DNA from: Marinobacter vinifirmus
GTDB taxonomy: Bacteria; Pseudomonadota; Gammaproteobacteria; Pseudomonadales; Oleiphilaceae
Assembly (NCBI RefSeq): GCF_002258215.1
Contig: NZ_NEFY01000004.1
Location: 62,001 to 126,000 of the forward strand
Direction: 5' to 3'
DNA: 64,000 nucleotides
Shown here: in pieces, positions 8,807 through 18,109 of the stretch
Numbering within the stretch: position 1 is the stretch's first letter
How the letters are laid out: each line of letters opens with the position of its first letter
Program-made: the position numbers and the translations under genes
The notes under the pieces: model-generated
Seen by the model: only the letters and a program-made list of their open reading frames with translations
Databases searched by the model: none
What the model was told of the DNA's origin: nothing

Positions 8807-9988
8807 ATGACACAACCCATGGCTTTCAAAATGTTTACCCGAATTTTTCTACTGGCATTTGCTCTGTTTGTAACCGCAGGGACGGCTTCGGCCCAGTCCC
8901 AGTCGGTCCTGATTCCTTCTCCTCCGGCCATTGCCGGCAGCTCCTGGGTTCTGATGGACCCCCTGAGCGGCCGTGTGATCATGGAGAACAACAGCAACGA
9001 GCGTTTGCCCCCGGCCAGCCTGACCAAGATGATGACGGCTTACATCGTTGAGCGTGAGCTGGACGAAGGCCGGATTTCCATGTCTGACATGGTGCCCATC
9101 AGTGTGAAAGCCTGGCGTACCGAGGGTTCCAGGACCTTCGTACAGGAAGGCACCACGGTATCCGTGGAAAACCTGCTGAAAGGCGTGATCATCCAGTCCG
9201 GTAACGATGCCTCCGTGGCGCTGGCCGAATTTATTGCCGGCAGTGAGGGGGCGTTCGTGGACATCATGAACCAGCAGGCGCAATTGCTGGGTATGACGAA
9301 CACCAACTTCCAGAATGCCACCGGCTTGCCGGCCCCGGATCATTTCTCGACCGCCTACGACCTGGCCCTGCTGGCCCGGGCAATTATCCAGGACTATCCG
9401 GAAAACTATCCGCTGTATGCGGAGAAGCACTTCACCTACAACAATATCCGTCAGCCAAACCGCAACGCCCTGTTGTGGCGGGATGACAGCGTGGATGGCC
9501 TGAAGACCGGCCACACCGAAGAAGCTGGTTACTGCCTGGTGGCGTCTGCCAAGCGTAACGACACCCGGCTGATTGCCTCGGTAATGGGCACCTCGAGTTC
9601 CGAAGCCCGTGCCCAGGAAGTTCAGAAAATGCTGAACTACGGTTTCCGTTACTACGAAACCGAGCGTTTGTTCCGTGCCGGCCAGGAACTGGTGCAGGCA
9701 AAGGTCTGGGGCGGCCAGGCTGACCAGATTTCCGTGGGTATGCCGGAAGATGTGTACGTAACCATTCCCCGCGGCTCCAGAAACCAGCTGGAATCTACCG
9801 TAGACCTTGATTCTGTGATCAAGGCACCCATCAATGTGGGAGACGAGCTGGGTCGCGTTCGGGTTATCCTGGATGGCGAAACCCTGGTGGACGAACCGGT
9901 ACTGGCGCTGACCGAAGTGCCGGAAGGCGGGCTGTTCAAGCGGCTTTGGGATGCCATCAAGCTCTTTTTTGTTCAACTGTTTGAGTGA
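8807..9988 (+). CDS. dacA: D-alanyl-D-alanine carboxypeptidase (PBP5/6 type)
   Basis: 393 residues. A Sec signal peptide (~1-30, ending near TASA) is followed by the peptidase S11 domain with SLTK (Ser71-Lys74), SGN and KTG (in GLKTGHTEEAGYC). It ends with a beta-rich PBP5 C-terminal domain and an amphipathic tail (LFKRLWDAIKLFF) that anchors it to the periplasmic membrane face. It trims the terminal D-Ala of peptidoglycan stems. Starts at 8819 or 8831 are also possible; no strong ribosome site separates them. Confidence 0.95.
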   Translation: MTQPMAFKMFTRIFLLAFALFVTAGTASAQSQSVLIPSPPAIAGSSWVLMDPLSGRVIMENNSNERLPPASLTKMMTAYIVERELDEGRISMSDMVPISVKAWRTEGSRTFVQEGTTVSVENLLKGVIIQSGNDASVALAEFIAGSEGAFVDIMNQQAQLLGMTNTNFQNATGLPAPDHFSTAYDLALLARAIIQDYPENYPLYAEKHFTYNNIRQPNRNALLWRDDSVDGLKTGHTEEAGYCLVASAKRNDTRLIASVMGTSSSEARAQEVQKMLNYGFRYYETERLFRAGQELVQAKVWGGQADQISVGMPEDVYVTIPRGSRNQLESTVDLDSVIKAPINVGDELGRVRVILDGETLVDEPVLALTEVPEGGLFKRLWDAIKLFFVQLFE

Positions 9989-10029
9989 GCCACAGGCACA
10001 GAGTGTGCCCTGGCCGGGAGAAAGACGGC

Positions 10030-10299
10030 GTGAGTGAGCCGAAAGCACCGAAAATTGAATTTCCCTGCGATTACGTGATCAAGGTGATCGGTAACGCCGC
10101 CCCGGATTTCACGGAATTCGTGGTGGAAGTGGTGGAGCAGCACGCGCCGGGCATCTGCGAGGCAGATATCTCGGTAAACGACAGCAGCAAGGGCCGGTTT
10201 TCGTCTGTGCAGCTGAAAATCGTTGCCACCGGTGAAGAGCAACTCAAGGCACTGTTTGAGGACCTCAAAGCCAGTGGCCGGGTTCACATGGTGCTGTAA
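10030..10299 (+). CDS. ybeD: DUF493 family protein YbeD
   Basis: 89 residues from a GTG start at 10030 (VSEPKAPKIEFPCDYVIKVIG); the family is ~87 residues in E. coli. An ATG-less extension back to 9985 would add unrelated sequence. YbeD has an ACT-like regulatory fold; its function is unsettled but it is widely linked to lipB and dacA, as here. Its TAA is directly followed by the lipB ATG, so translation is probably coupled. Confidence 0.9.
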   Translation: MSEPKAPKIEFPCDYVIKVIGNAAPDFTEFVVEVVEQHAPGICEADISVNDSSKGRFSSVQLKIVATGEEQLKALFEDLKASGRVHMVL

Positions 10300-10938
10300 A
10301 TGCCAGACCTGATTGTCCGCTCGCTGGGCCAGCAGCCCTACATGGAAGCCTGGGAGGCGATGAAAACTTTCACCGCCAACCGGGACGAATCCACGGTCGA
10401 CGAACTCTGGTGCCTGGAACATCCCCGGGTGTTTACCCAGGGGCAGGCGGGCAAGGCCGAGCATATCCTGTTACCGGGTGATATCCCGGTTATCCAGGTA
10501 GACCGCGGCGGCCAGGTGACGTACCACGGCCCGGGCCAGCTGGTGATCTACCTGTTGATTGACCTGTCCCGGCGCAAGCTGGGAGTCCGGGCCCTGGTGG
10601 ATGTGATCGAGCAGGCTATTGTGTGCACACTGGCCCAGTCCGGTGTGGAAGCGGCACCCCGTGCCGACGCGCCCGGTGTCTATGTGAACGGGGCCAAGAT
10701 TGCATCGCTGGGCCTGCGGGTGCGCCGGGGCTGTTCCTTCCACGGCCTGGCCCTGAACGTGAATATGGACATGGAGCCGTTCTCCCGCATCAATCCCTGT
10801 GGCTATGCCGGCATGAACATGTGCCAGGTGAAAGACTTCGAGCAGGGCGCCTCGGTATACGAGCTTGAACGCCGCCTGGTGAAAGAGCTGGTAGCCGGGC
10901 TGGGCAACCAGCAGGTGGAGCATCGCCAGGGCTGGTAA
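10300..10938 (+). CDS. lipB: Octanoyl-[acyl-carrier-protein]:protein octanoyltransferase
   Basis: 212 residues. It moves octanoyl from ACP to lipoyl domains of 2-oxoacid dehydrogenases and the glycine cleavage H protein. Motifs: [11 protein letters not shown], the active-site Lys133 in [10 protein letters not shown], and nucleophile Cys167 in NPCGYAGM. It abuts ybeD. LipA, which inserts sulfur into the octanoyl group, is encoded some 28 kb away on the other strand instead of nearby as in E. coli and Pseudomonas. Confidence 0.97.
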   Translation: MPDLIVRSLGQQPYMEAWEAMKTFTANRDESTVDELWCLEHPRVFTQGQAGKAEHILLPGDIPVIQVDRGGQVTYHGPGQLVIYLLIDLSRRKLGVRALVDVIEQAIVCTLAQSGVEAAPRADAPGVYVNGAKIASLGLRVRRGCSFHGLALNVNMDMEPFSRINPCGYAGMNMCQVKDFEQGASVYELERRLVKELVAGLGNQQVEHRQGW

Positions 10939-10944
10939 GCTGGT

Positions 10945-12036
10945 TCAGCGTGCAGCCTTGGCCTCGATGCACACCTGGTCCCGGCCGCGGGACTTGGCGG
11001 CATACAGGGCTTCATCGGCCCGCTGCAACAGCCGGTCAATCGATTCCGACCCCCGAATGCTGGCAACGCCGGTACTGATGGTAACCCCCATGGTTTTGCC
11101 GCTTTCGGTCTGAACGGACTGCGTGGCTACTGCGGCCCGCATCCGTTCAGCGCTGGCACTGGCTTCGGCCAGGGTCGTCTCCGGTAACAGCACCAGGAAT
11201 TCCTCCCCGCCCCACCGGGCAATGGTATCCATCTTGCGACAGCCGGATGCCAGCGTGCGCGCTACCAGGATAATCAGTTCGTCGCCCACCTGGTGGCCAT
11301 GCTGGTCGTTCACGGTCTTGAACAGGTCAATGTCCATCAGTAACACCGAGAAAGGCCGCCCGTTGCGCAGGTATCGCTGGTATTCACCTTCGAGCTGGGT
11401 CAGGCCTTCGCGGCGGTTGGCCAGCCCGGTCAGGGCATCGTGCTTGGCCGCATATTCGAACTCGGCCGCCAGTTTCAGCAGCCCCAGCTTGCTGCGGCGC
11501 CGGCTCTGGTCGAGGATGTAGCAAGTGACCATCTCGAACGCGAGCACGATCACCAGGGAAATCCGGAAACTGCTGCTGTAAGGGGAGCCAAACAACCATT
11601 CGCCGGCGGGGCTGAACAGGAACAATACCGCCAGCCAGCCGCCAGCACAGGCAAACACGCCCACCCGGGCTTCACTGATGTAAAAGATGATGGGCGGGTA
11701 GGCAAACAGCCAGATAATGGCGGAGCCATCTTCCACCGCGTGCACGGCAAGGTAAGTGAACAGCACGGTGATCAGTGAAATGAAGCCCCGACGCTGCAAG
11801 GTTTTGTGGCGAAAGCCCAGAAACACCAGCAGGTTGAGTGCCAGCAGGCCGGAGAATACCAGCAGAACGCTAGCGTTCAGGTTGTCGCCATGCTGGCTCG
11901 AGCGCCAGGCGAAGAAGGCCAGTATGGGAACTGCGGCCGCGCTCAGCCAGTTGATCAGGGCCGGTACGGGAATTTCGCCTTTAACCCGAAACTGAGACAG
12001 CTCGGAATCGGCAGCGGAGTGGGGTGTCTGCGTCAT
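10945..12036 (-). CDS. Membrane-bound diguanylate cyclase
   Basis: 363 residues from ATG 12036; an upstream ATG at 12090 would add 18 residues that look non-coding. About six hydrophobic segments fill residues ~20-185. They are followed by a complete GGDEF domain: HDALTGLANRREGL, DIDLFKTVNDQHGHQVGDE, and the active-site RWGGEEFLVLLPE with GGEEF at residues 276-280. It should make c-di-GMP from two GTP. No RxxD inhibitory site is obvious just before GGEEF. It is convergent with lipB, leaving only 6 bp between the two stops. Confidence 0.9.
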   Translation of the reverse strand: MTQTPHSAADSELSQFRVKGEIPVPALINWLSAAAVPILAFFAWRSSQHGDNLNASVLLVFSGLLALNLLVFLGFRHKTLQRRGFISLITVLFTYLAVHAVEDGSAIIWLFAYPPIIFYISEARVGVFACAGGWLAVLFLFSPAGEWLFGSPYSSSFRISLVIVLAFEMVTCYILDQSRRRSKLGLLKLAAEFEYAAKHDALTGLANRREGLTQLEGEYQRYLRNGRPFSVLLMDIDLFKTVNDQHGHQVGDELIILVARTLASGCRKMDTIARWGGEEFLVLLPETTLAEASASAERMRAAVATQSVQTESGKTMGVTISTGVASIRGSESIDRLLQRADEALYAAKSRGRDQVCIEAKAAR

Positions 12037-12290
12037 GGCATTATTGTTGTGTAAGATTTCAGGGCGGCCATTCGTGGCCGGTCTGTACATAGTAGAGGCA
12101 CTTAAGCGCTGTGACTGTATCGAATCGTAACCCGTGGTCTGTGTTAATTATTGCTGGTTAAAGTTTGTGCACATTGGCCCCGGAAGCGGAAATTCGGCGA
12201 CGAATCGGTTAGCTTGTATCGGGGCCGGATCCGTATAATGCATAGAAGTATCGGAAAAGCAGCAAATTCCCAGACAAAGACAGGTCGTTC
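12037..12290. promoter_or_regulatory. Divergent intergenic region, diguanylate cyclase / ABC1 kinase
   Basis: The 254-bp gap holds a consensus TATAAT at 12234-12239 facing the ABC1-kinase gene; the only -35-like word nearby (TTGTAT 12214-12219) is badly spaced (14 bp). A short interrupted palindrome ATTCG-N4-CGAAT lies at 12192-12205. No gene is seen in this gap. Confidence 0.4.
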
Positions 12291-13736
12291 ATGACAGAAA
12301 GGCGCTCCGGAAAATCCGTCTCACGCATCAAGACCGGTAGTTTTGAGCGTCGGCTGTCGCTGACCAAGGCCGGTCTCTTTGCCGGAACCCGCATGGCTTC
12401 CCACATGGCTACCAACTGGTTCAGCAGCAAAGACACCCGTGAGCAAAGGCACAAGGCCATGCTGTCCAGCCAGGCCCGGTTCCTGGTGGATGAGCTTGGC
12501 CGCCTGAAGGGCAGTGTGGTCAAGATCGGCCAGGTGATGGCGCTGTACGGCGAGCACTTTCTGCCGGAAGAAGTGACTGAAGCCCTGCATACCCTGGAAG
12601 ACCAGACCACGTCCCTGGAGTGGCCGGCCATTGAACGGGTGCTGAAGGCGGAAATCGGTGCGGACCGGCTGGCAGAGCTGGAGGTAGACCCGGAACCCAT
12701 AGGCGCTGCCTCGCTGGGGCAGGTGCACCGCGCCGTGCGCCGCAGTGATGGCCTGGAACTGGTGCTGAAGGTTCAGTACCCCGGCGTGGCCGATGCCGTA
12801 GACAGCGACCTCAACGCCGTGGCCCAGTTATTGAAAGTAGCCAGGCTGGTGAGCTTCGGCCCTGAATTCAATGACTGGCTCGAAGAAGTCCGGCAGATGA
12901 TGCACCGGGAGGTGGACTACCGGCTGGAAGCCCGCACCACGGAAAAATTCCGCCAGATGCTGGCGGACGATCCCCGGTTTATCGTGCCTCGGGTTCTGCC
13001 GGAATATTCCACCGATCACATCATCGCCTCAACCTATGAACACGGCCATTCCGTAGGCTCCCAGGAAGTGCGGGAGCTGTCCCTGGAGCGCCGGAGCGCC
13101 CTGGGCAAGGCGGCCCTTGAGCTATTTTTCCGGGAGCTGTTTGTCTGGGGCGAAATCCAGACCGATCCCAACTTCGGCAATTACCGCATTCGTATTGCCG
13201 GTGAAGCCGGGGAGGAGCCGGATTATGATCGCATTGTGCTGCTCGATTTCGGTGCGGTACAAAGCTATTCCCGGGAGTTTCTGGATCCGGTCATCCAGAT
13301 GATCCGCGCGTCTTATGAAGACGACCTGGAGCAGGTGATCGAGGGCGGCGTGAAGCTGCGCTTTATGAGCTACGACTGGCCCCGGGAAGTGCTGGAAAAG
13401 TTCGGACAGGTTTGCATGTCGGTGCTGGAGCCCCTGGCCCGGGACCAGGGCCAGTGGCCGGACTATGCGGTGAACAGCCACGGCCAGTACCGCTGGAAAC
13501 AGAGCGACCTGCCATCCCGGGTGGCCCGGCAGGCAGCCCGCTCGGCCATCAGCCGTTACTTCCGGGTACCGCCCAAGGAGTTCGTGTTCCTGAACCGGAA
13601 GCTGATTGGTGTGTACACCTTTGTGGCGGTGATGCACTCCGAGTTTAATGGTGAACCACTGTTGCGCCGTTACCTTTACGGTGAGGATCCGACCAACCCG
13701 GACGCTTCCAGTACCACCCAGATCACAAAGGCGTAG
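12291..13736 (+). CDS. ABC1/UbiB-family atypical kinase
   Basis: 481 residues. Family motifs in order: KIGQ (the KxGQ motif of the ADCK/UbiB N-terminal extension), the alanine-rich loop IGAASLGQVHRA, VLKVQYPG (ATP-site lysine), EVDYRLEA, TDPNFGNY, and LLDFGAV (DFG-like). Members are ATPases or kinases tied to ubiquinone synthesis and lipid homeostasis. This is not the ubiEJB-linked UbiB: it has no visible C-terminal membrane helix pair and no ubi neighbours. Substrate unknown. Its last 61 bp overlap the convergent yqaA-like gene. Confidence 0.88.
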   Translation: MTERRSGKSVSRIKTGSFERRLSLTKAGLFAGTRMASHMATNWFSSKDTREQRHKAMLSSQARFLVDELGRLKGSVVKIGQVMALYGEHFLPEEVTEALHTLEDQTTSLEWPAIERVLKAEIGADRLAELEVDPEPIGAASLGQVHRAVRRSDGLELVLKVQYPGVADAVDSDLNAVAQLLKVARLVSFGPEFNDWLEEVRQMMHREVDYRLEARTTEKFRQMLADDPRFIVPRVLPEYSTDHIIASTYEHGHSVGSQEVRELSLERRSALGKAALELFFRELFVWGEIQTDPNFGNYRIRIAGEAGEEPDYDRIVLLDFGAVQSYSREFLDPVIQMIRASYEDDLEQVIEGGVKLRFMSYDWPREVLEKFGQVCMSVLEPLARDQGQWPDYAVNSHGQYRWKQSDLPSRVARQAARSAISRYFRVPPKEFVFLNRKLIGVYTFVAVMHSEFNGEPLLRRYLYGEDPTNPDASSTTQITKA

Positions 13737-14119
13737 CGCAAGCCCTTGCCGATGGCTACCAGCACTACAAAGTTGAGCCAGGGCACCCGCATAATGCCGC
13801 CCACCAGTGTGAGCGCGTCACCCCCGATCGGCAGCCAGCCGAGGAGCAAAGACCACTGCCCGTAGCGGTTGAACCGGTTGCGGGCCTTGTGCAGTTGCAG
13901 TTCGCTGACCGGAAACCAGCGTTTGTGTTTGAACCTGTCTACCTGCCGGCCAATGATGCCATTCACCACCGAGCCCAGGGTATTGCCGGCGGTGGCCCAG
14001 AACCAGATCCAGAACAGGGCGTAATCCTGGTTCACCAGGGTGCCCACCAGGATCTCCGAGTAGGCTGGCAGCAGGGTAGCGGCCGCGAAGGCGGTCAGGA
14101 AAAGGGTCAGGTAGGCCAT
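13676..14119 (-). CDS. yqaA: YqaA-family inner-membrane protein (SNARE-associated/VTT domain)
   Basis: 147 residues from ATG 14119, which has GGAG 8 nt upstream; the E. coli homologue is about 142. It has about four hydrophobic segments, the YqaA-type NTLGSVVNGIIGRQVDRF, and LGWLPIGGDALTLVGGIMRVP, a DedA/VTT-like re-entrant pattern. Members of the wider VTT superfamily include flippases and transporters; YqaA itself is uncharacterised. The 3' end overlaps the convergent ABC1-kinase gene by 61 bp. Confidence 0.85.
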   Translation of the reverse strand: MAYLTLFLTAFAAATLLPAYSEILVGTLVNQDYALFWIWFWATAGNTLGSVVNGIIGRQVDRFKHKRWFPVSELQLHKARNRFNRYGQWSLLLGWLPIGGDALTLVGGIMRVPWLNFVVLVAIGKGLRYAFVIWVVLEASGLVGSSP

Positions 14120-14250
14120 GGCGTCTCCATGGCTGAATCGTAAAGTACTATGGCTGTAATGGTAAGTGCCAATTTCCAATCCCCGGACGAGCTGTCATTA
14201 TTTGCCCAACTTTCAGGTTTTGGTTTTCCTTTATTTCCCGAGGAGGTTTT

Positions 14251-14493
14251 ATGGAGCAGGTTACCATCTACGGTCGCATGAGCTGCCCGTTCTGCGTAGC
14301 GGCAAAGAACTTGTGCGAGTCCCGGAACATGCCCTACGTGTGGGTCGACATGATCGAGAAAGGGCTGAGCAAGCAGGACGTTGCCGACAGGATTGGCCGC
14401 CCGGTGTATACCGTGCCGCAGATTCTGGTGGGTGACGAATACGTTGGCGGCTACGACGATTTCTCCGCCTACGTGCGCAGGCAGCCCGCCTGA
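14251..14493 (+). CDS. Glutaredoxin (CPFC dithiol type)
   Basis: 80 residues, a complete thioredoxin-fold glutaredoxin. The dithiol active site C12-P-F-C15 is followed by the cis-proline motif TVP (54-56) and the glutathione-binding GGYDDF. The central monothiol-type CGFS is absent, so it is a reductase of protein disulfides and mixed disulfides. An AGGAGG ribosome site precedes the ATG. It is transcribed alone and ends at a strong bidirectional terminator shared with the convergent phosphofructokinase gene. Confidence 0.93.
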   Translation: MEQVTIYGRMSCPFCVAAKNLCESRNMPYVWVDMIEKGLSKQDVADRIGRPVYTVPQILVGDEYVGGYDDFSAYVRRQPA

Positions 14494-14513
14494 CGCCATT
14501 TTCCGTCTTCCGG

Positions 14514-14555
14514 AAACACAAAGGCCCGGCTGTAAAAAGCCGGGCCTTTGTGTTT
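14514..14555. terminator. Bidirectional intrinsic terminator, glutaredoxin / pfp
   Basis: Perfect 18-bp stem: left arm 14514-14531, loop GTAAAA (14532-14537), right arm 14538-14555. The A-rich and T-rich ends of the stem give a U-tract in both directions. It sits between two convergent genes. Confidence 0.9.
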
Positions 14556-14568
14556 CTGGCGATAGCTG

Positions 14569-15831
14569 TTACAGGGTGAACTCTGTTTTCAGCTTTTTCT
14601 CCGCCAGTTGGTTTTTCAGCTTGGCCACCTTGGGCAGGCCATTCTCGAACGGCGGGAAGCTCTCGCCCTCGATCAGCGGCTGCAGGTAGTCACGGCACTC
14701 CTCGGTAATGCCGAAGCCGTCATCCGTAATGTAGTGGATGGGCATTTTCTTTTCCTGGTTAGCCACTTCGCTCAGGTTGGCCTGGCCAATGCTCCAGCGG
14801 TAAGGCTTGGCCTGGTCCCGCACGATGGTGGGCATCAATGCCTGTTTGCCATCCAGGGCCATTTCCACGGCAGCCTTGCCCACGGAGTAGGCCTGTTCTA
14901 CGTCGGTAGCGGAGGCAATGTGCCGCGCTGCGCGCTGCAGATAATCGGCAACGGCCCAGTGGTACTTGTGGCCCAGGGCCTGCTTCACCATGTTGGCGAG
15001 GGCCGGTGCAACACCGCCCAGCTGGGTGTGGCCGAAGGCATCCTTGGCGCCAGCGTCAGCTACAAACCGGCCGTCTTCGTACTGGGCACCTTCCGAGGCA
15101 ACCACCACGCAGTAGCCGTAATCTTTCACGCACTGGTCTACGCGCTCCAGGAACTTCTCCCGGTTGAACGGGATTTCCGGGAACAGGATGATGTGGGGCG
15201 GTTCGCCTTCACCCTGGCCAGCCAGGCCGCCGGAAGCGGCAATCCAGCCCGCGTGCCGGCCCATCACTTCCAGGATGAACACCTTGGTGGAGGTTTCGCA
15301 CATAGACTTGATGTCCAGGCTGGCTTCCAGGGTAGAGGTGGCAATGTACTTGGCGACAGAACCAAAGCCGGGGCAGCAGTCAGTGAACGGCAGGTCGTTG
15401 TCGACAGTTTTGGGTACACCGATGCAGGTGATCGGATATCCCATCTTGTCGGCCAGCTGGGATACCTTGTAGGCGGTATCCTGGGAATCGCCGCCACCGT
15501 TATAGAAGAAGTAGCCGATGTCGTGGGCACGGAACACTTCGATCAGGCGCTCGTACTCGCGCTGGTTCTCAGACAGGTTCTTCAGCTTGTAGCGGCAGGA
15601 ACCGAAAGCGCCGCCCGGGGTATGAATCAGCGCCTGGATGGCGTCATCTGACTCCAGGCTGGTATCAATCAGCTCTTCTTTCAGGGCGCCGATAATGCCG
15701 TTGCGGCCGGCAAACACCTTGCCGATCTTGTCCGGGTGCTGGCGGGCGGTCTGAATAACGCCACAGGCACTGGCGTTAATAACGGCGGTAACCCCGCCAG
15801 ACTGGGCATAAAATGCATTCTTGATAGCCAT
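14569..15831 (-). CDS. pfp: Pyrophosphate-dependent 6-phosphofructokinase
   Basis: 420 residues. It phosphorylates fructose-6-phosphate at C1 and is reversible with PPi. The phosphate-donor loop reads NGGGDSQDT and the substrate loop PKTVDNDL. A lysine (PKT) replaces the Gly of ATP enzymes (PGTIDND), and Asp occupies the position next to the GGD-type loop; together these mark PPi specificity by established family rules. EVMGRHAGWIAA is also present. Divergent from mpl. Confidence 0.92.
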   Translation of the reverse strand: MAIKNAFYAQSGGVTAVINASACGVIQTARQHPDKIGKVFAGRNGIIGALKEELIDTSLESDDAIQALIHTPGGAFGSCRYKLKNLSENQREYERLIEVFRAHDIGYFFYNGGGDSQDTAYKVSQLADKMGYPITCIGVPKTVDNDLPFTDCCPGFGSVAKYIATSTLEASLDIKSMCETSTKVFILEVMGRHAGWIAASGGLAGQGEGEPPHIILFPEIPFNREKFLERVDQCVKDYGYCVVVASEGAQYEDGRFVADAGAKDAFGHTQLGGVAPALANMVKQALGHKYHWAVADYLQRAARHIASATDVEQAYSVGKAAVEMALDGKQALMPTIVRDQAKPYRWSIGQANLSEVANQEKKMPIHYITDDGFGITEECRDYLQPLIEGESFPPFENGLPKVAKLKNQLAEKKLKTEFTL

Positions 15832-15976
15832 CTCGGGCTAAAGCCTCCTGCTGGTTCAATGATGGCGCAAATCATACGCGAATCAGGTGGAAGTTTCATG
15901 AGCATATACCGTGCCCTTGACCCCGCAGAAAGTATGGTAGAGGCTTGGCAGGTTTCAAACCGGAGGCCTTACCTTA

Positions 15977-17371
15977 ATGCACATACACATACTGGGAATC
16001 TGCGGCACTTTCATGGGCAGCCTGGCGGTCATCGCCCGGGAACTGGAGCACACTGTGACCGGCTCCGACCAGGGGGTATACCCGCCCATGAGCACCCAGC
16101 TGGAGGCCCAGGGTATCTCGTTAATGGAAGGCTACCGGGTGGAGAACCTGGAGCCCAGGCCGGACCTGGTGCTGATTGGTAATGCCATGTCCCGGGGCAA
16201 CCCGGAGGTAGAAGCCGTGCTGAACCGGCGCATCGATTACATGTCCGGCCCCGAGTGGCTGGCCCGGGAAGTCCTGCGCCATCGCTGGGTGATGGCGGTG
16301 GCCGGCACCCATGGCAAAACCACCACCACCGCCATGCTGCTGTGGATTTTGGACCAGGCAGGGTTTGATGCCGGCTACCTGGTAGGCGGCGTGCCCCAGG
16401 ATTTCCCGGTGTCCGCGCGCCTGGGCAGCAGCGACTTCTTTGTCATCGAGGCCGATGAATACGACAGCGCGTTCTTCGACAAGCGCTCCAAGTTTATCCA
16501 TTACCGCCCGAACACCCTGATCCTGAACAACCTGGAATACGACCACGCCGATATTTTCGAGAACGTGGAAGCCATCGAACGCCAGTTCCACCACCTGGTG
16601 CGCACTGTCCCGTCCCAGGGTCTGATCATTCGTCCGGCCCTGGACCAGCATCTGGATAATGCGTTGGAAATGGGCTGCTGGAGCCCGGTGCAGGATACCG
16701 CCATCGGCAGCGAGATCAGTCGCACCTCAGACTGGCGCGCGGAGCTGCTGGCAGAAGACGGCAGCCGCTTTATGGTCATCCACCACGAGCAGCCGGTGGC
16801 TACCCTGAAGTGGAAGCTGACGGGTATGCACAACGTGCGTAATGCGCTGTCAGCCATTGCCGCCGCCCGCCATGTGGGTGTAACGCCGGACCATGCCGTG
16901 GCCGCCCTGTGCCGATTCTCCGGTGTTAAGCGACGGATGGAGCTGGTGGGCGAGGTTGGTGGTGTGCGGGTGTATGACGACTTTGCCCATCACCCGACGG
17001 CCATTGCCCTGACCCTTGAGGGCTTGCGCAGCCAGGTGGGGGACGAGCCGATTCTTGCCATTATCGAGCCCCGTTCCAACACCATGAAACAGGGTGTACA
17101 CCAGCAGACCCTGATTCCCAGTGCCGCGGCAGCAGACCGCGTTCTCTGGGGTAACCTGAGCGAGATGAACTGGCTGCCGGAACTGGTGAACAGCTGGCGT
17201 GCCGAGCACGGCGAGCTGGACCACCACGGCGTGGAAGAGTCGGTCGATGCCCTGATTGCCCGGGCCGTGGACCAGCTGCCGGAAACCTGCCACATTGTGA
17301 TCATGAGTAACGGTGGCTTCGGTGGTATTCACCGCAAACTGGTGGCGGAACTGGAGAAACGTCGTGGCTGA
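15977..17371 (+). CDS. mpl: UDP-N-acetylmuramate:L-Ala-gamma-D-Glu-meso-DAP ligase
   Basis: 464 residues, of usual length. Mpl reattaches recycled murein tripeptide to UDP-MurNAc in the cytoplasm. The N-terminus [18 protein letters not shown] is typical; the Mur-ligase ATP loop is [12 protein letters not shown], followed by [16 protein letters not shown] and [16 protein letters not shown] lies 10 nt before the ATG. ubiX overlaps its 3' end by 8 bp, as in Pseudomonas. Confidence 0.96.
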   Translation: MHIHILGICGTFMGSLAVIARELEHTVTGSDQGVYPPMSTQLEAQGISLMEGYRVENLEPRPDLVLIGNAMSRGNPEVEAVLNRRIDYMSGPEWLAREVLRHRWVMAVAGTHGKTTTTAMLLWILDQAGFDAGYLVGGVPQDFPVSARLGSSDFFVIEADEYDSAFFDKRSKFIHYRPNTLILNNLEYDHADIFENVEAIERQFHHLVRTVPSQGLIIRPALDQHLDNALEMGCWSPVQDTAIGSEISRTSDWRAELLAEDGSRFMVIHHEQPVATLKWKLTGMHNVRNALSAIAAARHVGVTPDHAVAALCRFSGVKRRMELVGEVGGVRVYDDFAHHPTAIALTLEGLRSQVGDEPILAIIEPRSNTMKQGVHQQTLIPSAAAADRVLWGNLSEMNWLPELVNSWRAEHGELDHHGVEESVDALIARAVDQLPETCHIVIMSNGGFGGIHRKLVAELEKRRG

Positions 17372-17987
17372 GAGTTCCCCGGTAATTAACCTGGCATTTA
17401 CCGGCGCGTCCGGGGCCCAATACGGACTGCGCCTGCTGCAGTGCCTGGTGGCTAACGGCTGCCGGGTGAACGTGATGATCAGCAAGGCGGCCCAGGTGGT
17501 GATCGCCACTGAAACCGATTTCCGCCTGCCCGGGTCCACACCCGCCATGGCGGAGGCTTTGGCGGCCTATGCCGGTGCTGAAGATGGCCAGGTGCAGGTG
17601 TTCGGCCGGGAAGAATGGTTCTCGCCCCCGGCCTCCGGCTCCGGCGAGAAAGCCCCGCTGGTGGTTTGCCCCTGCAGCACCGGCACCCTGTCGGCTTTGG
17701 CCACCGGTGCCAGCAACAACCTGATCGAGCGGGCCGGGGATGTTGCCCTGAAAGAGCGCCGCAAACTGATCCTGGTGTTGCGGGAAACTCCCTACTCCGA
17801 AGTGCACCTGGAGAACATGCTCAAGCTCACCCGCATGGGGGCGGTGATCATGCCGGCCAGCCCGGGTTTCTATCACAACCCTCAATCCCTGGATGACCTG
17901 GTGGACTTCATGGTGGCCCGGATTCTTGACCACCTGGACTTGCCGCAGACCCTGGTCCCGCGCTGGGGTGCAAAGAACGCGGACTGA
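17364..17987 (+). CDS. ubiX: Flavin prenyltransferase UbiX
   Basis: 207 residues from a GTG at 17364 inside the mpl end. It makes prenylated FMN, the cofactor for UbiD decarboxylase in ubiquinone synthesis. The flavodoxin-like start [43 protein letters not shown] and [17 protein letters not shown] are diagnostic. The ATG at 17313 would place an extra unconserved segment inside mpl. UbiD is not in the window. Confidence 0.95.
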   Translation: MAESSPVINLAFTGASGAQYGLRLLQCLVANGCRVNVMISKAAQVVIATETDFRLPGSTPAMAEALAAYAGAEDGQVQVFGREEWFSPPASGSGEKAPLVVCPCSTGTLSALATGASNNLIERAGDVALKERRKLILVLRETPYSEVHLENMLKLTRMGAVIMPASPGFYHNPQSLDDLVDFMVARILDHLDLPQTLVPRWGAKNAD

Positions 17988-18004
17988 TGCCTTCCCGGGG
18001 CGTT

Positions 18005-18050
18005 GGTTTTGGCCAAAGCGATTGATGGTTTTCACCATTGAGCCAAAACC
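18005..18050. repeat. 46-nt hairpin between ubiX and acyl-CoA dehydrogenase genes
   Basis: Outer arms GGTTTTGGC (18005-18013) and GCCAAAACC (18042-18050) pair perfectly, and an inner stem ATGGT/ACCAT (18025-18029/18034-18038) closes on a TTTC loop. There is no U-tract after it, so it is not a clear intrinsic terminator; it may be an operator or leader structure. Confidence 0.5.
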
Positions 18051-18109
18051 CGCCCCGCCACAGACTTGCTGGACACAACGATAAACCAACCCGTTCACCG
18101 AGGTTCAGC

